Assembly (NCBI RefSeq): GCF_007752535.1
Contig: NZ_CP036426.1
Coordinates: 930,001-994,000, forward strand
Length of the DNA: 64,000 nucleotides
Source of the DNA: Tautonia plasticadhaerens
GTDB taxonomy: Bacteria; Planctomycetota; Planctomycetia; Isosphaerales; Isosphaeraceae
Direction of reading: 5' to 3'
A program made the position numbers and the translations under genes. Under the pieces are notes generated by a model. It worked only from the letters and a program-made list of their open reading frames with translations. It was not told the origin of the DNA and did no database searches. This document shows, piece after piece, positions 1 to 10,205 of this stretch (positions are counted from its first letter, which is position 1; each line of letters opens with the position of its first letter).

Positions 1-801
1 GACCTGGACGACCTCGACGGCGCCCGTCGCGCCGCCGACGCCGTGCTCGACGTGCTCGCCCGCCTGCCCGGCCCCGGCGGCCGGGCCCGGGCCGGGCTGG
101 ACCTGAAGGCCGCCAAGGCGCTGGATCGGCTGGCCCACCGGCTCCGCTTGCCGGTCGAGGCGTTGCGACGCGACCTCTCCCGGCGCCGAAAGCCCGACCG
201 GCCCGCCCATCATCACGTACACTTAAGAAACGGTGAGGACGCGGCCGCCGCCGGCCGCGTCGGGGACGCGAGCGAGCCGCCCCCTCCCCCCGCGATCCGC
301 CCGGGGGACCTCGACCCGCTGGACCGCGAGTTGATCGAGATCCTCTTGAACGAGCCCCAGGTCGTCGGCCAGGTGATCACCCGCGTGGAGGCCGCGTCGC
401 TCCGGGACGCCCCGCTGCGGCGGATCCTCCAGGCCTGCTACGACCTGCACGGCGAGGGCCGGTCGGCGACCTCCTCCGAGGTGGCCGACCGGATCGAGGA
501 TCCCGCCCTCCGCGCCCTGCTCGCCTCGCTCGTCTCGCCGCTCGACCCCCGGCCGCTCTCGGAGCGGTACCGCAACGGTCGCTACGAGCCCCGGCCCTGG
601 CGCGACCGCCTGGCCGGGCTGCTCCCCCGGCTGGCCGAGCGGGCCGGCCGGGTCCGCCTCCGGGATCTCATCGGGGCGCTGGCCGAGGTCGACCGGGCCG
701 CCGAGCCGGAGTCCTATCGCGAGCTCTGGCGCGAGAAGATCAGGCTGGAATACGAACTCAACCGGATGGTCGCCACCAAGAAGTCGTCCGACGCGTCTTG
801 A
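1..801 (+). CDS. dnaG: DNA primase, C-terminal part (partial at window start)
   Basis: The frame is open from base 1 and ends in TGA at 799-801, so 266 C-terminal residues are visible. They match the part of DnaG after the TOPRIM fold: a helical stretch (residues 1-65), a low-complexity Arg/Pro linker (about 65-100), and a helical domain starting near PLDRELIEILLNEP (about residue 105) like the DnaB-helicase-binding C-terminus of primase. The zinc finger and catalytic TOPRIM residues lie outside the window. The product makes RNA primers at the replication fork. rpoD follows after about 37 bp, the classic dnaG-rpoD neighbourhood of the macromolecular synthesis operon, which supports the call. 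The true start is not visible. Confidence 0.85.
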   Translation, partial: DLDDLDGARRAADAVLDVLARLPGPGGRARAGLDLKAAKALDRLAHRLRLPVEALRRDLSRRRKPDRPAHHHVHLRNGEDAAAAGRVGDASEPPPPPAIRPGDLDPLDRELIEILLNEPQVVGQVITRVEAASLRDAPLRRILQACYDLHGEGRSATSSEVADRIEDPALRALLASLVSPLDPRPLSERYRNGRYEPRPWRDRLAGLLPRLAERAGRVRLRDLIGALAEVDRAAEPESYRELWREKIRLEYELNRMVATKKSSDAS

Positions 802-838
802 TCGATCCGACGTCGGTTCTTCCTAGGAGAGTGTGTCG

Positions 839-2524
<1,686 letters not shown>

Positions 2525-2535
2525 CACCGGACACC

Positions 2536-2575
2536 AAACCGCCGGTCGCCCCGAGAGGCGACCGGCGGTTTTTTT
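2536..2575 (+). terminator. Rho-independent terminator of dnaG-rpoD
   Basis: A 12-bp perfect stem CCGCCGGTCGCC (2539-2550) pairs with GGCGACCGGCGG (2557-2568). An A-tract precedes it and seven T follow (2569-2575). It starts about 12 bp after the rpoD stop. Confidence 0.95.
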
Positions 2576-2955
2576 GTCCCTGGAGGGATCGAACGATGGG
2601 ACCGCTCCTCGCCGGCATCGCCACCCTCCGCGACCGGGCCCCGGCCGTCGCCCGATCGCCCCGGGCCTCCGCCGCCCTCGGGGGGCTCGCCGGACTTCCG
2701 GCCCTCCGGCCCGGCGCGATCGCCCCCGCCTCGATGCCCGCGATGGCGGCGGATCCTCCCCCGGTCGAGGCCGGTCCCATCGCCACCGGCCCGTCCTGTT
2801 TGCCCTTTTCCTGTTGATCGCCTGGTCGAGGCCGGTCATCCTCGGCGTCATCTCCCCGCACCGCACCCCCGACCGGAGCCCCGTCCGGAGTCCGTGAGTC
2901 GTCCGGGACGCAGTCGAATCGACGCACCTTCCCCCCAGTTCGGAGCCCAACCCCG
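2576..2955. other. Gene-less stretch between rpoD and the zinc-ribbon gene
   Basis: I see no convincing gene here. Open frames on both strands lack a ribosome site and look like the usual GC-rich shadows. A short duplicated string (GTCGAGGCCGGTC near 2764 and 2825) is the only pattern noticed. The promoter of the zinc-ribbon gene must lie here, but I cannot point to clear boxes. Confidence 0.4.
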
Positions 2956-3669
2956 ATGCCCGCGACCGTCAACGATCTCCGCGGACTCCACGACCTTCAC
3001 CGCCGCGCCAAGGCCATCCGCGATCGTCTGGAGTCCGGGCCCAAGACCCTCGCCGCCCGCCAGCGGGGCCTGGAGAAGCGTCGCCAGGCCCTCGAGGAGG
3101 CCCGGGAGGCCCTGAAGCATCGGAAGGCCGACGTCCACCGGCAGGAGATGCAGGTCCAGAGCCAGCGGACCCGGGTCGACGACCTCCGCGTGAAGCTCAA
3201 CGCGGTCAAGAAGAACGAGGAATACAAGGCGATCATGAGCGAGATCGCCATGATCAACAACACGATCGCCCACCAGGAGGACGCCATCCTCGAGCTGATG
3301 CAGGGGGTCGAGACCTCCGCCGCCGAGCTCGCCGCCCAGGAGGCCGAGGCGGCCAGGTTCGCCGGGGAAGTCGAGGCCCTCCGGGTCGACGTCGAGACGA
3401 AGGCCGAGGGCCAGCGGGCCCAGCTCAAGGAGCTGGAAGGGGCCATCGCGGAGAGCGAGTCCGTCGTCCCCGAGGAGGACCGCGAGCGCTACCGCCGCAC
3501 CGTCCGGGGCCAGGGGGACGACGCCTTCGCAGGGGTCGACTCCCACACCCGGGCCTGCGACGGCTGCAACCAGGTCATCACCATCCAGGCCGTCAGCGAG
3601 TTGATGAACGCCGAGCACCTCGTCTACTGCAAGACCTGCGGCCGGATCATGTACCTCGTCGAGGACTGA
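2956..3669 (+). CDS. C4-type zinc-ribbon protein with long N-terminal coiled coil (CdsZ/DUF164-like)
   Basis: The product is 237 residues. Residues about 10-170 are heptad-rich and charged (Leu, Glu, Lys, Arg, Gln), forming an antiparallel coiled coil. The C-terminus carries a C4 zinc ribbon, C201-x2-C204 and C225-x2-C228, in the context ACDGC...YCKTCG. This is the layout of the zf-RING_7/C4-zinc-ribbon family; members are proposed to bind nucleic acid, and one studied member (chlamydial CdsZ) is linked to type III secretion. The segment LNAVKKNEEYKAIMSEI in the coiled coil is typical of the family. It stands alone between the rpoD terminator and an insertion sequence that begins directly after its stop. 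The function in this organism is unknown. Confidence 0.85.
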   Translation: MPATVNDLRGLHDLHRRAKAIRDRLESGPKTLAARQRGLEKRRQALEEAREALKHRKADVHRQEMQVQSQRTRVDDLRVKLNAVKKNEEYKAIMSEIAMINNTIAHQEDAILELMQGVETSAAELAAQEAEAARFAGEVEALRVDVETKAEGQRAQLKELEGAIAESESVVPEEDRERYRRTVRGQGDDAFAGVDSHTRACDGCNQVITIQAVSELMNAEHLVYCKTCGRIMYLVED

Positions 3670-4975
3670 GGGGATTGAAAGGACAAAACTCTTCCGTATC
3701 CTGAGACCTTCGCACCAGGAGATCAAGGAGATACGCAGATGCGGCCCAGCCCCGAGATGATCCCCGTCCTCATCGATGCCGCCAAGGCCCTCAAGGGCAG
3801 TCCGAAGCGAGTCTTCATGGCCAAGACCGTCGCAGCGATGGGGCGGGGTGGACAACGCTGGGCCCAGGAGCATCTCGGCTGGTGCCGGGAGACCATCCGC
3901 AAGGGCACGCACGAACTCCGCTCGGGCATGACCTGCGTGGACGCCTTCTCGGCCCGCCGTCGCAAGCCCGCCGAGGAGCACTTGCCCCGACTCCTCGATG
4001 ACATCCGCAGCATCGCCGACGGGCAGAGCCAGGCCGACCCCAAGTTCCAGACCAAGGGGCTCTTCACCCGGATCAGTGCCGCCGAGGTCCGACGCCAGTT
4101 GATCGCCACGAAGGGCTACACCGACGAGGAGTTGCCCACCCAGCAGACCATCAACACCAAGCTGAACCTGCTGGGCTATCGCCTCTCCAGGGTGGCCAAG
4201 TGCCGCCCCCAAAAAGAGTCCCGCAGACCGATGCCATCTTCGATCAACTGAAGGCGGTCAACCCCGAGGCGGATCGGGCCAGGGGCACCCTGCGGCTCTC
4301 GATCGACGCCAAGGCGACGGTGCATGTCGGCCCCTTCTCACGGCGGGGCCGGAGCCGGACCGGCACGAAGGCGGCGGATCACGACTTCAAGCCCGTGGCG
4401 ACGCTGACCCCCTTCGGCATCTTCCTGCCCGAGCACGACGACCTGTGGCTGTACATGGCCCGGTCGAAGGTCACCAGCGACTTCATCGCCGATCGCCTGG
4501 AGCAATGGTGGGAGGGCGTCCGCCTGCGGTTCCTGCGGGTCAAGACGCTGGTGATCAACCTGGACAACGGCCCGGAGAACCACAGCCGGCGGAGCCAGTT
4601 CCTCAAGCGGATCGTGGCCTTCGCCCGCAAGTATCGCCTGGTGGTGCAGTTGGCGTACTACCCGCCGTACCACAGCAAGTACAACCCGATCGAGCGGTGC
4701 TGGGGCGTGCTGGAGATGCACTGGAACGGGTCGCTGCTGGACTCGGTGGAGGCGGTGTTGGGATTCGCCCGATCGATGACCTGGAAGCGGAAGCACCCGG
4801 TGGTCAGCCTGGTGGAGACGACCTACGCCAAGGGGGTCAGGCTGAAGCCCGAGGAGATGGAGGCGTTGGAGGCCGAGGTGATCCGCCTGCCGTCGCTTGA
4901 GAAGTGGTTCGTGAAGATCCCTCGTAAGCGAGGCAGGCCACGGAAGACGTAGCTTCTTTCTGGTGCCTGATCCCC
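3670..4975 (+). mobile_element. ISAzo13-family insertion sequence (ends approximate)
   Basis: The element is defined by its transposase (3739-4952). The ends are uncertain. GGGGAT starts right after the zinc-ribbon stop (3670-3675), and its complement ATCCCC lies at 4970-4975. A second short inverted pair is GCACCAG at 3712-3718 against CTGGTGC at 4960-4966. I see no clear target duplication. No second copy lies in the window. Confidence 0.6.
3739..4952 (+). CDS. ISAzo13-type DDE transposase, read through a -1 frameshift
   Basis: Two overlapping frames form one transposase of about 404 residues. The first (from ATG 3739, with AAGGAG upstream) holds the N-terminal DNA-binding part, including WAQEHLGWCRETIRKG. 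It stops shortly after 4250. The second, in the -1 frame, continues from about 4215 to 4952 with the catalytic core: LSIDAKATV (first Asp), LVINLDNGPENHS (second Asp) and YHSKYNPIERCWG (Glu), plus HDFKPVATLTPFGIF. The switch falls at a C5-A5-G run (4206-4216): reading AAA then AGA joins ...KCRPQK to RVPQTDAIFDQL, which restores the family sequence. This could be programmed -1 slippage or a decayed or mis-sequenced copy; the sequence alone does not decide. Confidence 0.8.
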
Positions 4976-5004
4976 GGGCACCCGGCCCTGCATCCACCAG
5001 GTTC

Positions 5005-5041
5005 GGGTCGGTGCCCCCCCGTGCCGGGGGGGCACCGACCC
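5005..5041. terminator. Strong bidirectional hairpin between transposase and antiporter genes
   Basis: GGGTCGGTGCCCCCCC (5005-5020) pairs perfectly over 16 bp with 5026-5041, with a 5-nt loop. It lies 7 bp beyond the stop of the minus-strand antiporter gene and downstream of the IS on the plus strand. There is no T-tract, so it is a stem-only terminator candidate for convergent transcription. Confidence 0.6.
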
Positions 5042-5047
5042 CCGTCC

Positions 5048-6334
5048 TCAGGGACCCGGATCCCCGGGGGCCGCCTCGACCGCCCCGATCTCCCCCGCCG
5101 ACCCCGGCCCGGGCGGATGCCCGCCCTCGCCGCCCGGCAGGACGAAGAAGGCGACGGCGAGGATCGCGTAGATCATCAGCAGCATCGCCCCCTCCAGCCA
5201 GTTCGACTCGCCGTCCTCGGCCACCATCCGGGCGATGAACACCGCCAGCAGCACCGCCACGACCTCCAGGGTCGTGAACAGCAGGTCCATCGGCTCCTCG
5301 CGCAGGTAGCTGGCGAAGACCAGCACCGGGGCCACGAACAGCGCGATCTGCAGGGCCGAGCCGATCGCGATGCCGACCGACAGGTCCATCTTGTTCTTCA
5401 GCGCCACCAGGATCGCCGTCGAGTGCTCGGCCGCGTTACCGACGATCGCCACGATGATCACCCCGACGAACACCTCGCTCAGGCCGAAGGCCTGGGACGT
5501 GTGCTCGACGGCGCCGATGAGGATCTCGCTCATGATCGCCACGAACGAGGTCGCCACCAGCAGCGTCCCGACGGCCCGACTCATGCTCCAGCCGGGGCCG
5601 TGGCCGTGCAGGCTCTCGTCGGGCGAGCCTTCCTCGGCGTCGGGGTTGAACAGGTTCTGGTGCGTCTTCAGGCTGAAGACGAGGTAGAGCACGTAGGTCA
5701 GCATCAGGATGATGCAGACGCCGACGCTCAGCTCGTGCTCCAGGAACAGTCGCCGGTCCTGGCCCTCCTCCCGGGCCACCCGGAGCACCTCCGGCAGGGA
5801 ATAGAAGATCGCCGGGATGAGCATGCCGAAGGCGGCCAGCACCATCATGGTCGAGCCCACGCCGGCGGCCGTCCGGTTGAATTGCAGCCGGGGCCACTTC
5901 AGGCCGCCGGCCAGCAGGCTGGCGCCCATCACGAGCAGCAGGTTGCCGATGATCGACCCGGTGATCGACGCCTTCACCACCTCGTCGTAGCCCCGGAACA
6001 GCGCGAACAGGGCGATGATCAGCTCGGCGGCGTTCCCGAAGGTGGCGTTCATCAGCCCGCCGATCCCCGGCCCGAGCTTGTGCGCCAGGTGCTCGGTCGA
6101 CTCCCCCATCAGCCCGGCCAGGGGGATGATCGCCAGCCCCGCCGCGACGAACTGCCAGGTCTCCCCCACCCCGGCGACCCGCAGCGCGATGCCGATCGGC
6201 ACGAAGACCAGCATCAGGTTCAGCCAGCCGACCCTCCTGGGGTCGAACCAGTCCCTCCAGTCGAACCCGCGAGAGCCGGGGTCGCCCGACCGGCCCGGGC
6301 GGGGACCGCGAGGGGAATCCGGGTTCGGCGTCAC
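5048..6334 (-). CDS. Calcium/proton antiporter (CaCA family, Cax type)
   Basis: The product is about 428 residues from a GTG start at 6334. It is an integral inner-membrane cation exchanger with about 11 hydrophobic segments. Both alpha repeats of the family are readable: [21 protein letters not shown] in the first half and [20 protein letters not shown] in the second. Each carries the GNAxE motif whose Glu binds cation. A hydrophilic acidic loop (about residues 250-290, with Asp/Glu and His) separates the halves, as in YfkE/VCX1-like proteins. The start is not certain: the frame stays open through the divergent trxA region, but anything further upstream would overlap the trxA promoter, so the GTG about 30 residues before the first membrane helix was chosen. 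It is divergent from trxA. Confidence 0.9.
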   Translation of the reverse strand: MTPNPDSPRGPRPGRSGDPGSRGFDWRDWFDPRRVGWLNLMLVFVPIGIALRVAGVGETWQFVAAGLAIIPLAGLMGESTEHLAHKLGPGIGGLMNATFGNAAELIIALFALFRGYDEVVKASITGSIIGNLLLVMGASLLAGGLKWPRLQFNRTAAGVGSTMMVLAAFGMLIPAIFYSLPEVLRVAREEGQDRRLFLEHELSVGVCIILMLTYVLYLVFSLKTHQNLFNPDAEEGSPDESLHGHGPGWSMSRAVGTLLVATSFVAIMSEILIGAVEHTSQAFGLSEVFVGVIIVAIVGNAAEHSTAILVALKNKMDLSVGIAIGSALQIALFVAPVLVFASYLREEPMDLLFTTLEVVAVLLAVFIARMVAEDGESNWLEGAMLLMIYAILAVAFFVLPGGEGGHPPGPGSAGEIGAVEAAPGDPGP

Positions 6335-6368
6335 CGGGGGTGACCCCGAGGGGGCCCCCCGCCGTTGG

Positions 6369-6396
6369 TTGACTCGCTTCCTGGCCAATTTATAAT
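6369..6396 (+). promoter_or_regulatory. Near-consensus sigma-70 promoter of trxA
   Basis: TTGACT (6369-6374), a 16-nt spacer and TATAAT (6391-6396). The transcript should start near 6403, about 80 nt before the trxA ATG. The boxes stand out in this GC-rich sequence. Confidence 0.85.
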
Positions 6397-6482
6397 GGCT
6401 CCCATGCGGCTCCCCGGTGGGATCCGTCGACAGCTTGGTTTCGATCCGAGACGCGAGTCCCCCACACGGCGAGGCACCCATC

Positions 6483-6815
6483 ATGGCTGGGAACGTCCAG
6501 GAGTTTACCGACGCGACCTGGCAGTCGGAAGTCCTCGATTCGGATGTCCCCGTTGTGGTCGACTTCTGGGCCCCCTGGTGCGGCCCCTGCCGGATGCTGG
6601 CACCGACCATCGAGAAGCTCGCCGGCGAATACACCGGCCGGGTGAAGATCGGCAAGATGGATACCGACCAGAACAGCAACACCCCCAGCGGGCTCGGCAT
6701 CTCCTCGATCCCCACCGTCGTCTTCTTCCAGGGCGGCAAGGAGGTCGGCCGGCTCGTGGGCGTGAACCCCGAGGCGAAGTTCAAGGCCACCCTCGCCGAG
6801 ATGGGCGTCTCCTGA
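6483..6815 (+). CDS. trxA: Thioredoxin
   Basis: A 110-residue cytoplasmic dithiol oxidoreductase. The active site is W32-C33-G34-P35-C36 within VVVDFWAPWCGPCRML, and the conserved cis-proline loop reads SSIPTVVFF. Length and fold order match classical thioredoxin 1. ATG 6483 was chosen because it gives the standard N-terminus (NVQEFTDATWQSEVL) and has GAGGC just upstream; in-frame codons further 5' only add untypical residues. It has its own strong promoter and is followed by a hairpin, so it is probably monocistronic. Confidence 0.96.
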   Translation: MAGNVQEFTDATWQSEVLDSDVPVVVDFWAPWCGPCRMLAPTIEKLAGEYTGRVKIGKMDTDQNSNTPSGLGISSIPTVVFFQGGKEVGRLVGVNPEAKFKATLAEMGVS

Positions 6816-6844
6816 GCCCAGCCCCGCCGGGCGACCGTCGGTTG

Positions 6845-7630
6845 GTGATCGCGGATGGCCGATGCCCGACCCCGGGCCTCGGCCATCGTCGTTTCAGCGA
6901 TCGGGGTCTCACCATCAGTTTATTCATCCAATCACCCCTGCTGGTCAAGATCTGCGGCGTCACCACGACCGACGACGCCCGGATGGTCGCCGAGGCCGGG
7001 GCCGACTGGATCGGCGTCAACTTCCACCCGGCCTCGAAGCGGTTCGTCCCCCCCGAGCTCGCCCCCGAGCTGGTGGCGGCGATCGCCGGCCTCGCCGAGC
7101 CGGTCGGCCTGTTTGTCGATCGCCCGGTGGCCGAGGTCGCCGAGACGCTCGATCGCGCCGGCATCCGGATCGCCCAGCTCCACGGAGACGAACCCGCCGA
7201 GGACGTCCGGGACCTCCGCCTGCTCGGCTACCGGGTCGTCCGCGCCTTCCGCCTCGGGGGTCGGGACGCGGTCGACCGCATGGCGGCCTGGCTGCGGCAC
7301 GCCTCGCGGATCGGCGGGGAGCCCGAGGCCGTCCTCGTCGACGCCTTCGTCCCCGGCCAGGCCGGCGGCACCGGCCACGCGATCGCCGGGGAGGTCCTTG
7401 ACGCCCTGGCCGATCGACCCCGCCCCGCCCCCGCCCGCTCGGGCCACCCGCCGGCCGATCCGGCCCCGAAGCTCATCCTCGCCGGCGGCCTGACCCCGGC
7501 GAACGTCGCCGACCTCGCGGCCAGGATCGGCCCCTGGATGGTCGACGTCGCCAGCGGGGTCGAGTCGAGCCCCGGCCTGAAGGACCCGGCCAAGGTCGCC
7601 GCGTTCGTCCGGGCGGCGCGATCTCCGTGA
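6845..7630 (+). CDS. trpF: Phosphoribosylanthranilate isomerase
   Basis: It catalyses the Amadori rearrangement of N-(5-phosphoribosyl)anthranilate to CdRP in tryptophan synthesis, as a TIM barrel. The conserved N-terminal VKICGVTTTDDA holds the general-base Cys. Further in are IGVNFHPASKRFV, IAQLHGDE (conserved LHGDE), LVDAF and LILAGGLTPANV with the phosphate-binding end VASGVESSPGLKD. The start is problematic. The core begins at 6944, but the nearest ordinary in-frame start is GTG 6845, which lies before the trxA hairpin. Two in-frame CTG codons at 6938 and 6941 would give the normal length of about 230 residues. The coordinates given use GTG 6845. There are no other trp genes nearby, so it is an isolated locus. 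Confidence 0.88.
   Translation: MIADGRCPTPGLGHRRFSDRGLTISLFIQSPLLVKICGVTTTDDARMVAEAGADWIGVNFHPASKRFVPPELAPELVAAIAGLAEPVGLFVDRPVAEVAETLDRAGIRIAQLHGDEPAEDVRDLRLLGYRVVRAFRLGGRDAVDRMAAWLRHASRIGGEPEAVLVDAFVPGQAGGTGHAIAGEVLDALADRPRPAPARSGHPPADPAPKLILAGGLTPANVADLAARIGPWMVDVASGVESSPGLKDPAKVAAFVRAARSP
6854..6887 (+). terminator. Hairpin downstream of trxA, probable terminator
   Basis: GATGGCCGATGCCCG (6854-6868) pairs with 6873-6887 with one mismatch and a 4-nt loop, followed by GTCGTTT. It lies 38 bp after the trxA stop and overlaps the 5' end of the formal trpF frame, which bears on the trpF start. Confidence 0.55.
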
Positions 7631-7640
7631 GGTCGACCCG

Positions 7641-7916
7641 ATGGCGAAGATCAGGCGAGTCAGCGGCCTCCGCGTCCGTCTCGGCGGCCTCGCCCGCTCG
7701 GGCTGGCCCCCGCCCGGGGCCGCGACCCCGCCGCCGCCGACCCGGGACGTGATGCGCGACCTCCGGATCGAGCCCGACGGCCCCGGCGTCCTGCCGATCG
7801 CCGAAGCCCGAGACGGATCGACCTGCTCCGATTCCCGGGACGAGACGCCCGGCGACGCCGAGCGGGCCGCCTCGGCGTGGTTCGGCGTCGGGCCGGAGGC
7901 CTGGGGCGACGGCTGA
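7641..7916 (+). CDS. Small hypothetical protein (doubtful)
   Basis: A 91-residue frame starts 11 bp after trpF. It is rich in Arg, Pro, Gly and Asp, and I recognise no family, signal peptide or membrane segment. The ribosome site is weak (GAGG at about 7629). It may be a real short gene co-transcribed with trpF or only an open frame in GC-rich DNA. The rest of the interval to 8125 holds no other gene; a TAGAAT at 7971-7976 could be the -10 of the rpsA promoter, though no good -35 accompanies it. Confidence 0.25.
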   Translation: MAKIRRVSGLRVRLGGLARSGWPPPGAATPPPPTRDVMRDLRIEPDGPGVLPIAEARDGSTCSDSRDETPGDAERAASAWFGVGPEAWGDG

Positions 7917-8125
7917 TCTCCGCCGACGAGACGTGAAGGATCCCCCTATCCGGGGACCGGCCCTCGCGGCTAGAATCAAGGACTTGCGTCTCCTCCCGGC
8001 CGTCGCGCGGGGCCGGGATCAATTTCCTCTCGTATCCCCTCCTGCTACGCGGGCGGCAACGACCCCGGCCCGACGCGCGACGGGGCGGACGGAGGCCGCC
8101 GGGCGGCCCGGACCCTTTTTCTTTT

Positions 8126-10126
8126 ATGGTAGATCGCAACCTGCTCCGCGAGTTCGACATCTCCGACGAGGAGTTCTCCACGGCCGTCTTCACCGAGGAC
8201 GGCCACGACGAGGACCCGATGGCCTCCTTCCTCGAGGAAGGCCAGGAGTATGTGCTCAACACGATCGTCCACGGCAAGGTGATCGACATCGTCGGCGACC
8301 AGGCGGTCGTCGACGTCGGCTACAAGGCCGAGGGCCTCGTCCCCCTGAACGAGTGGGACGAGCACGAGGGCCGCCCCGTGCCCGGCGACGAGGTCGAGGT
8401 CCTCCTGGAAGGGATGGACGACGACACCGGCGAGATCCTCCTCTCCCGCAGGAAGGCCCACCGCATGCGGGCCTGGGAGAACGTGATCTCCAAGCACGCC
8501 GAGGGGGACGTCGTCACCGGCCGGGTCACCAAGAAGATCAAGGGCGGCCTGCTCGTCGACATCGGCGTCAACGTCTTCCTGCCCGCCAGCCAGGTCGACA
8601 TCCGACGCCCTTCGGACATCGGGGACTACCTCGATACCGAGATTCAGTGCATGATCCTCAAGATCGACGAGGGACGCCGCAACATCGTCGTCTCCCGCCG
8701 CAAGCTGATCGAGGAGCAGCGCGCCCGCCAGAAGGAGAAGCTGCTCTCGGAGATCGAGATCGGCCAGGTCCGCAAGGGCGTCGTCAAGAACATCGCCGAC
8801 TTCGGCGCGTTCGTCGACCTCGGCGGCATCGACGGCCTGCTGCACATCACCGACATGTCCTGGGGCCGGATCAACCACCCCTCCGACATGGTCCGGATCG
8901 ACGACACGATCGAGGTCATGGTCCTCAACGTCGACCGCGACCGCGAGAAGATCGCCCTGGGCCTGAAGCAGAAGTCCCCCAGCCCGTGGGAGAACATCGG
9001 CGAGAAGTACCCGGAGGGCTCCCGGGTCGCCGGCGAAGTCGTCAACGTCATGTCCTACGGCGCCTTCGTCAAGCTGGAGGAAGGGATCGAGGGCCTGGTC
9101 CACATCTCCGAGATGTCCTGGACCAAGCGCATCAACCACCCCAGCGAGCTCGTCCAGATCGGCGACAAGGTCGACGTCGTCGTCCTCGGCATCAACCGGG
9201 ACAAGCAGGAAATCTCGCTGGGCATGAAGCAAACCCAGCCCAACCCCTGGGACCAGGTCGCCCAGAAGTACCCGCCGGGCACCATGGTCGACGGCACCGT
9301 GCGCAACCTGACCAACTACGGCGCCTTCATCGAGATCGAGGAGGGCATCGACGGGCTGCTGCACATCTCCGACATGAGCTGGACCCGCAAGATCGGCCAC
9401 CCCAACGAGCTGCTCGAGAAGGGCCAGCAGGTCTCCTGCCAGGTGCTCAACGTCGACCAGGAGCGCAAGCGGATTGCCCTGGGCCTGAAGCAGCTCAAGC
9501 AGGACCCGTGGGAGACCGACATCCCCGACCGCTACCACCCCGGCGACGTGGTGGTGGGCAAGGTCACCAAGCTCACCAACTTCGGCGTCTTCGTCGAGCT
9601 GGAGCCCGGCCTCGAAGGCCTCCTGCACATCTCCGAGCTGGCCGAGCACAAGGTCGACAGCCCGGAGGAGATCGTCAACGTCGGCGACGACATCGAGGTG
9701 AAGATCCTCCGCGTCGACCGCGGCGAGCGCAAGATCGGCCTCTCCAAGAAGAAGGCCGCCTGGAGCAAGGAGGAGATCGAGGCCGAGGAGACCCAGGCCC
9801 AGGCCCCCTCCGCCGGCGCCGTCGCCGGCACCGCCCCCGCCCCCCCCAAGAAGGACAGCTCCCTCAAGGGCGGCCTCGGCGGCGGCGGACCCCTGTTCTC
9901 CATGCCCGCCGCGGAGGCCGAGGCCGCCGCGGAGCCGGAGGCCGATTCGGAGCCGGAGGCCGATTCGGGGACGGAGCAGGAGGCCGCCTCGGTGGCCGAG
10001 GCCGTCGCGGAGTCGGAGCCGGAGGCCGTCGCGGAGTTGGAGCCGGAGGCCGCCGAGGAGCCGAAGGCCGAGGCCGCTCCCGAGCCCACCGAACCCGAAA
10101 CCGAGGCGGAGAAGACCGAGGGCTGA
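8126..10126 (+). CDS. rpsA: 30S ribosomal protein S1 (six S1 domains, acidic tail)
   Basis: The product is 666 residues. It binds mRNA leaders on the 30S subunit through OB-fold S1 motifs. Six S1 domains can be traced at about 42-110, 128-195, 213-282, 298-368, 385-455 and 472-542; the repeated signature is (N/D)(F/Y)GAF(V/I)...GL(L/V)HIS(D/E)MSW, clear in domains 3-6. After about residue 550 comes a 110-residue low-complexity tail rich in Glu, Pro and Ala with EPEAD/EPEAV repeats, which standard S1 proteins lack. ATG 8126 has no Shine-Dalgarno sequence. Instead a pyrimidine tract (CCCTTTTTCTTTT) directly abuts the start codon, a leader that would suit S1-dependent initiation or feedback. A strong terminator follows. 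Confidence 0.95.
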   Translation: MVDRNLLREFDISDEEFSTAVFTEDGHDEDPMASFLEEGQEYVLNTIVHGKVIDIVGDQAVVDVGYKAEGLVPLNEWDEHEGRPVPGDEVEVLLEGMDDDTGEILLSRRKAHRMRAWENVISKHAEGDVVTGRVTKKIKGGLLVDIGVNVFLPASQVDIRRPSDIGDYLDTEIQCMILKIDEGRRNIVVSRRKLIEEQRARQKEKLLSEIEIGQVRKGVVKNIADFGAFVDLGGIDGLLHITDMSWGRINHPSDMVRIDDTIEVMVLNVDRDREKIALGLKQKSPSPWENIGEKYPEGSRVAGEVVNVMSYGAFVKLEEGIEGLVHISEMSWTKRINHPSELVQIGDKVDVVVLGINRDKQEISLGMKQTQPNPWDQVAQKYPPGTMVDGTVRNLTNYGAFIEIEEGIDGLLHISDMSWTRKIGHPNELLEKGQQVSCQVLNVDQERKRIALGLKQLKQDPWETDIPDRYHPGDVVVGKVTKLTNFGVFVELEPGLEGLLHISELAEHKVDSPEEIVNVGDDIEVKILRVDRGERKIGLSKKKAAWSKEEIEAEETQAQAPSAGAVAGTAPAPPKKDSSLKGGLGGGGPLFSMPAAEAEAAAEPEADSEPEADSGTEQEAASVAEAVAESEPEAVAELEPEAAEEPKAEAAPEPTEPETEAEKTEG

Positions 10127-10171
10127 GCCTCGCCCGAGAGGGCCGGGTCCCGCAGCCAGGCGATCGCAACG

Positions 10172-10205
10172 GCCCCTCCCGCTCCTCGCGGGAGGGGCTT
10201 TTTTT
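10172..10205 (+). terminator. Rho-independent terminator of rpsA
   Basis: GCCCCTCCCGC (10172-10182) pairs with GCGGGAGGGGC (10188-10198) and is followed by seven T (10199-10205), about 45 bp after the stop. Confidence 0.93.

Noticed and set aside
3670-4975. Exact IS boundaries with target-site duplication
   Set aside because: Only 6-7-bp matching ends were found and no convincing direct repeat flanks them, so boundaries are given as approximate.
5021-6343. Plus-strand frame of 440 codons opposite the Ca/H antiporter
   Set aside because: It has a His/Gln/Asp/Arg shadow composition; the minus strand encodes a membrane protein with both GNAxE alpha-repeat motifs.
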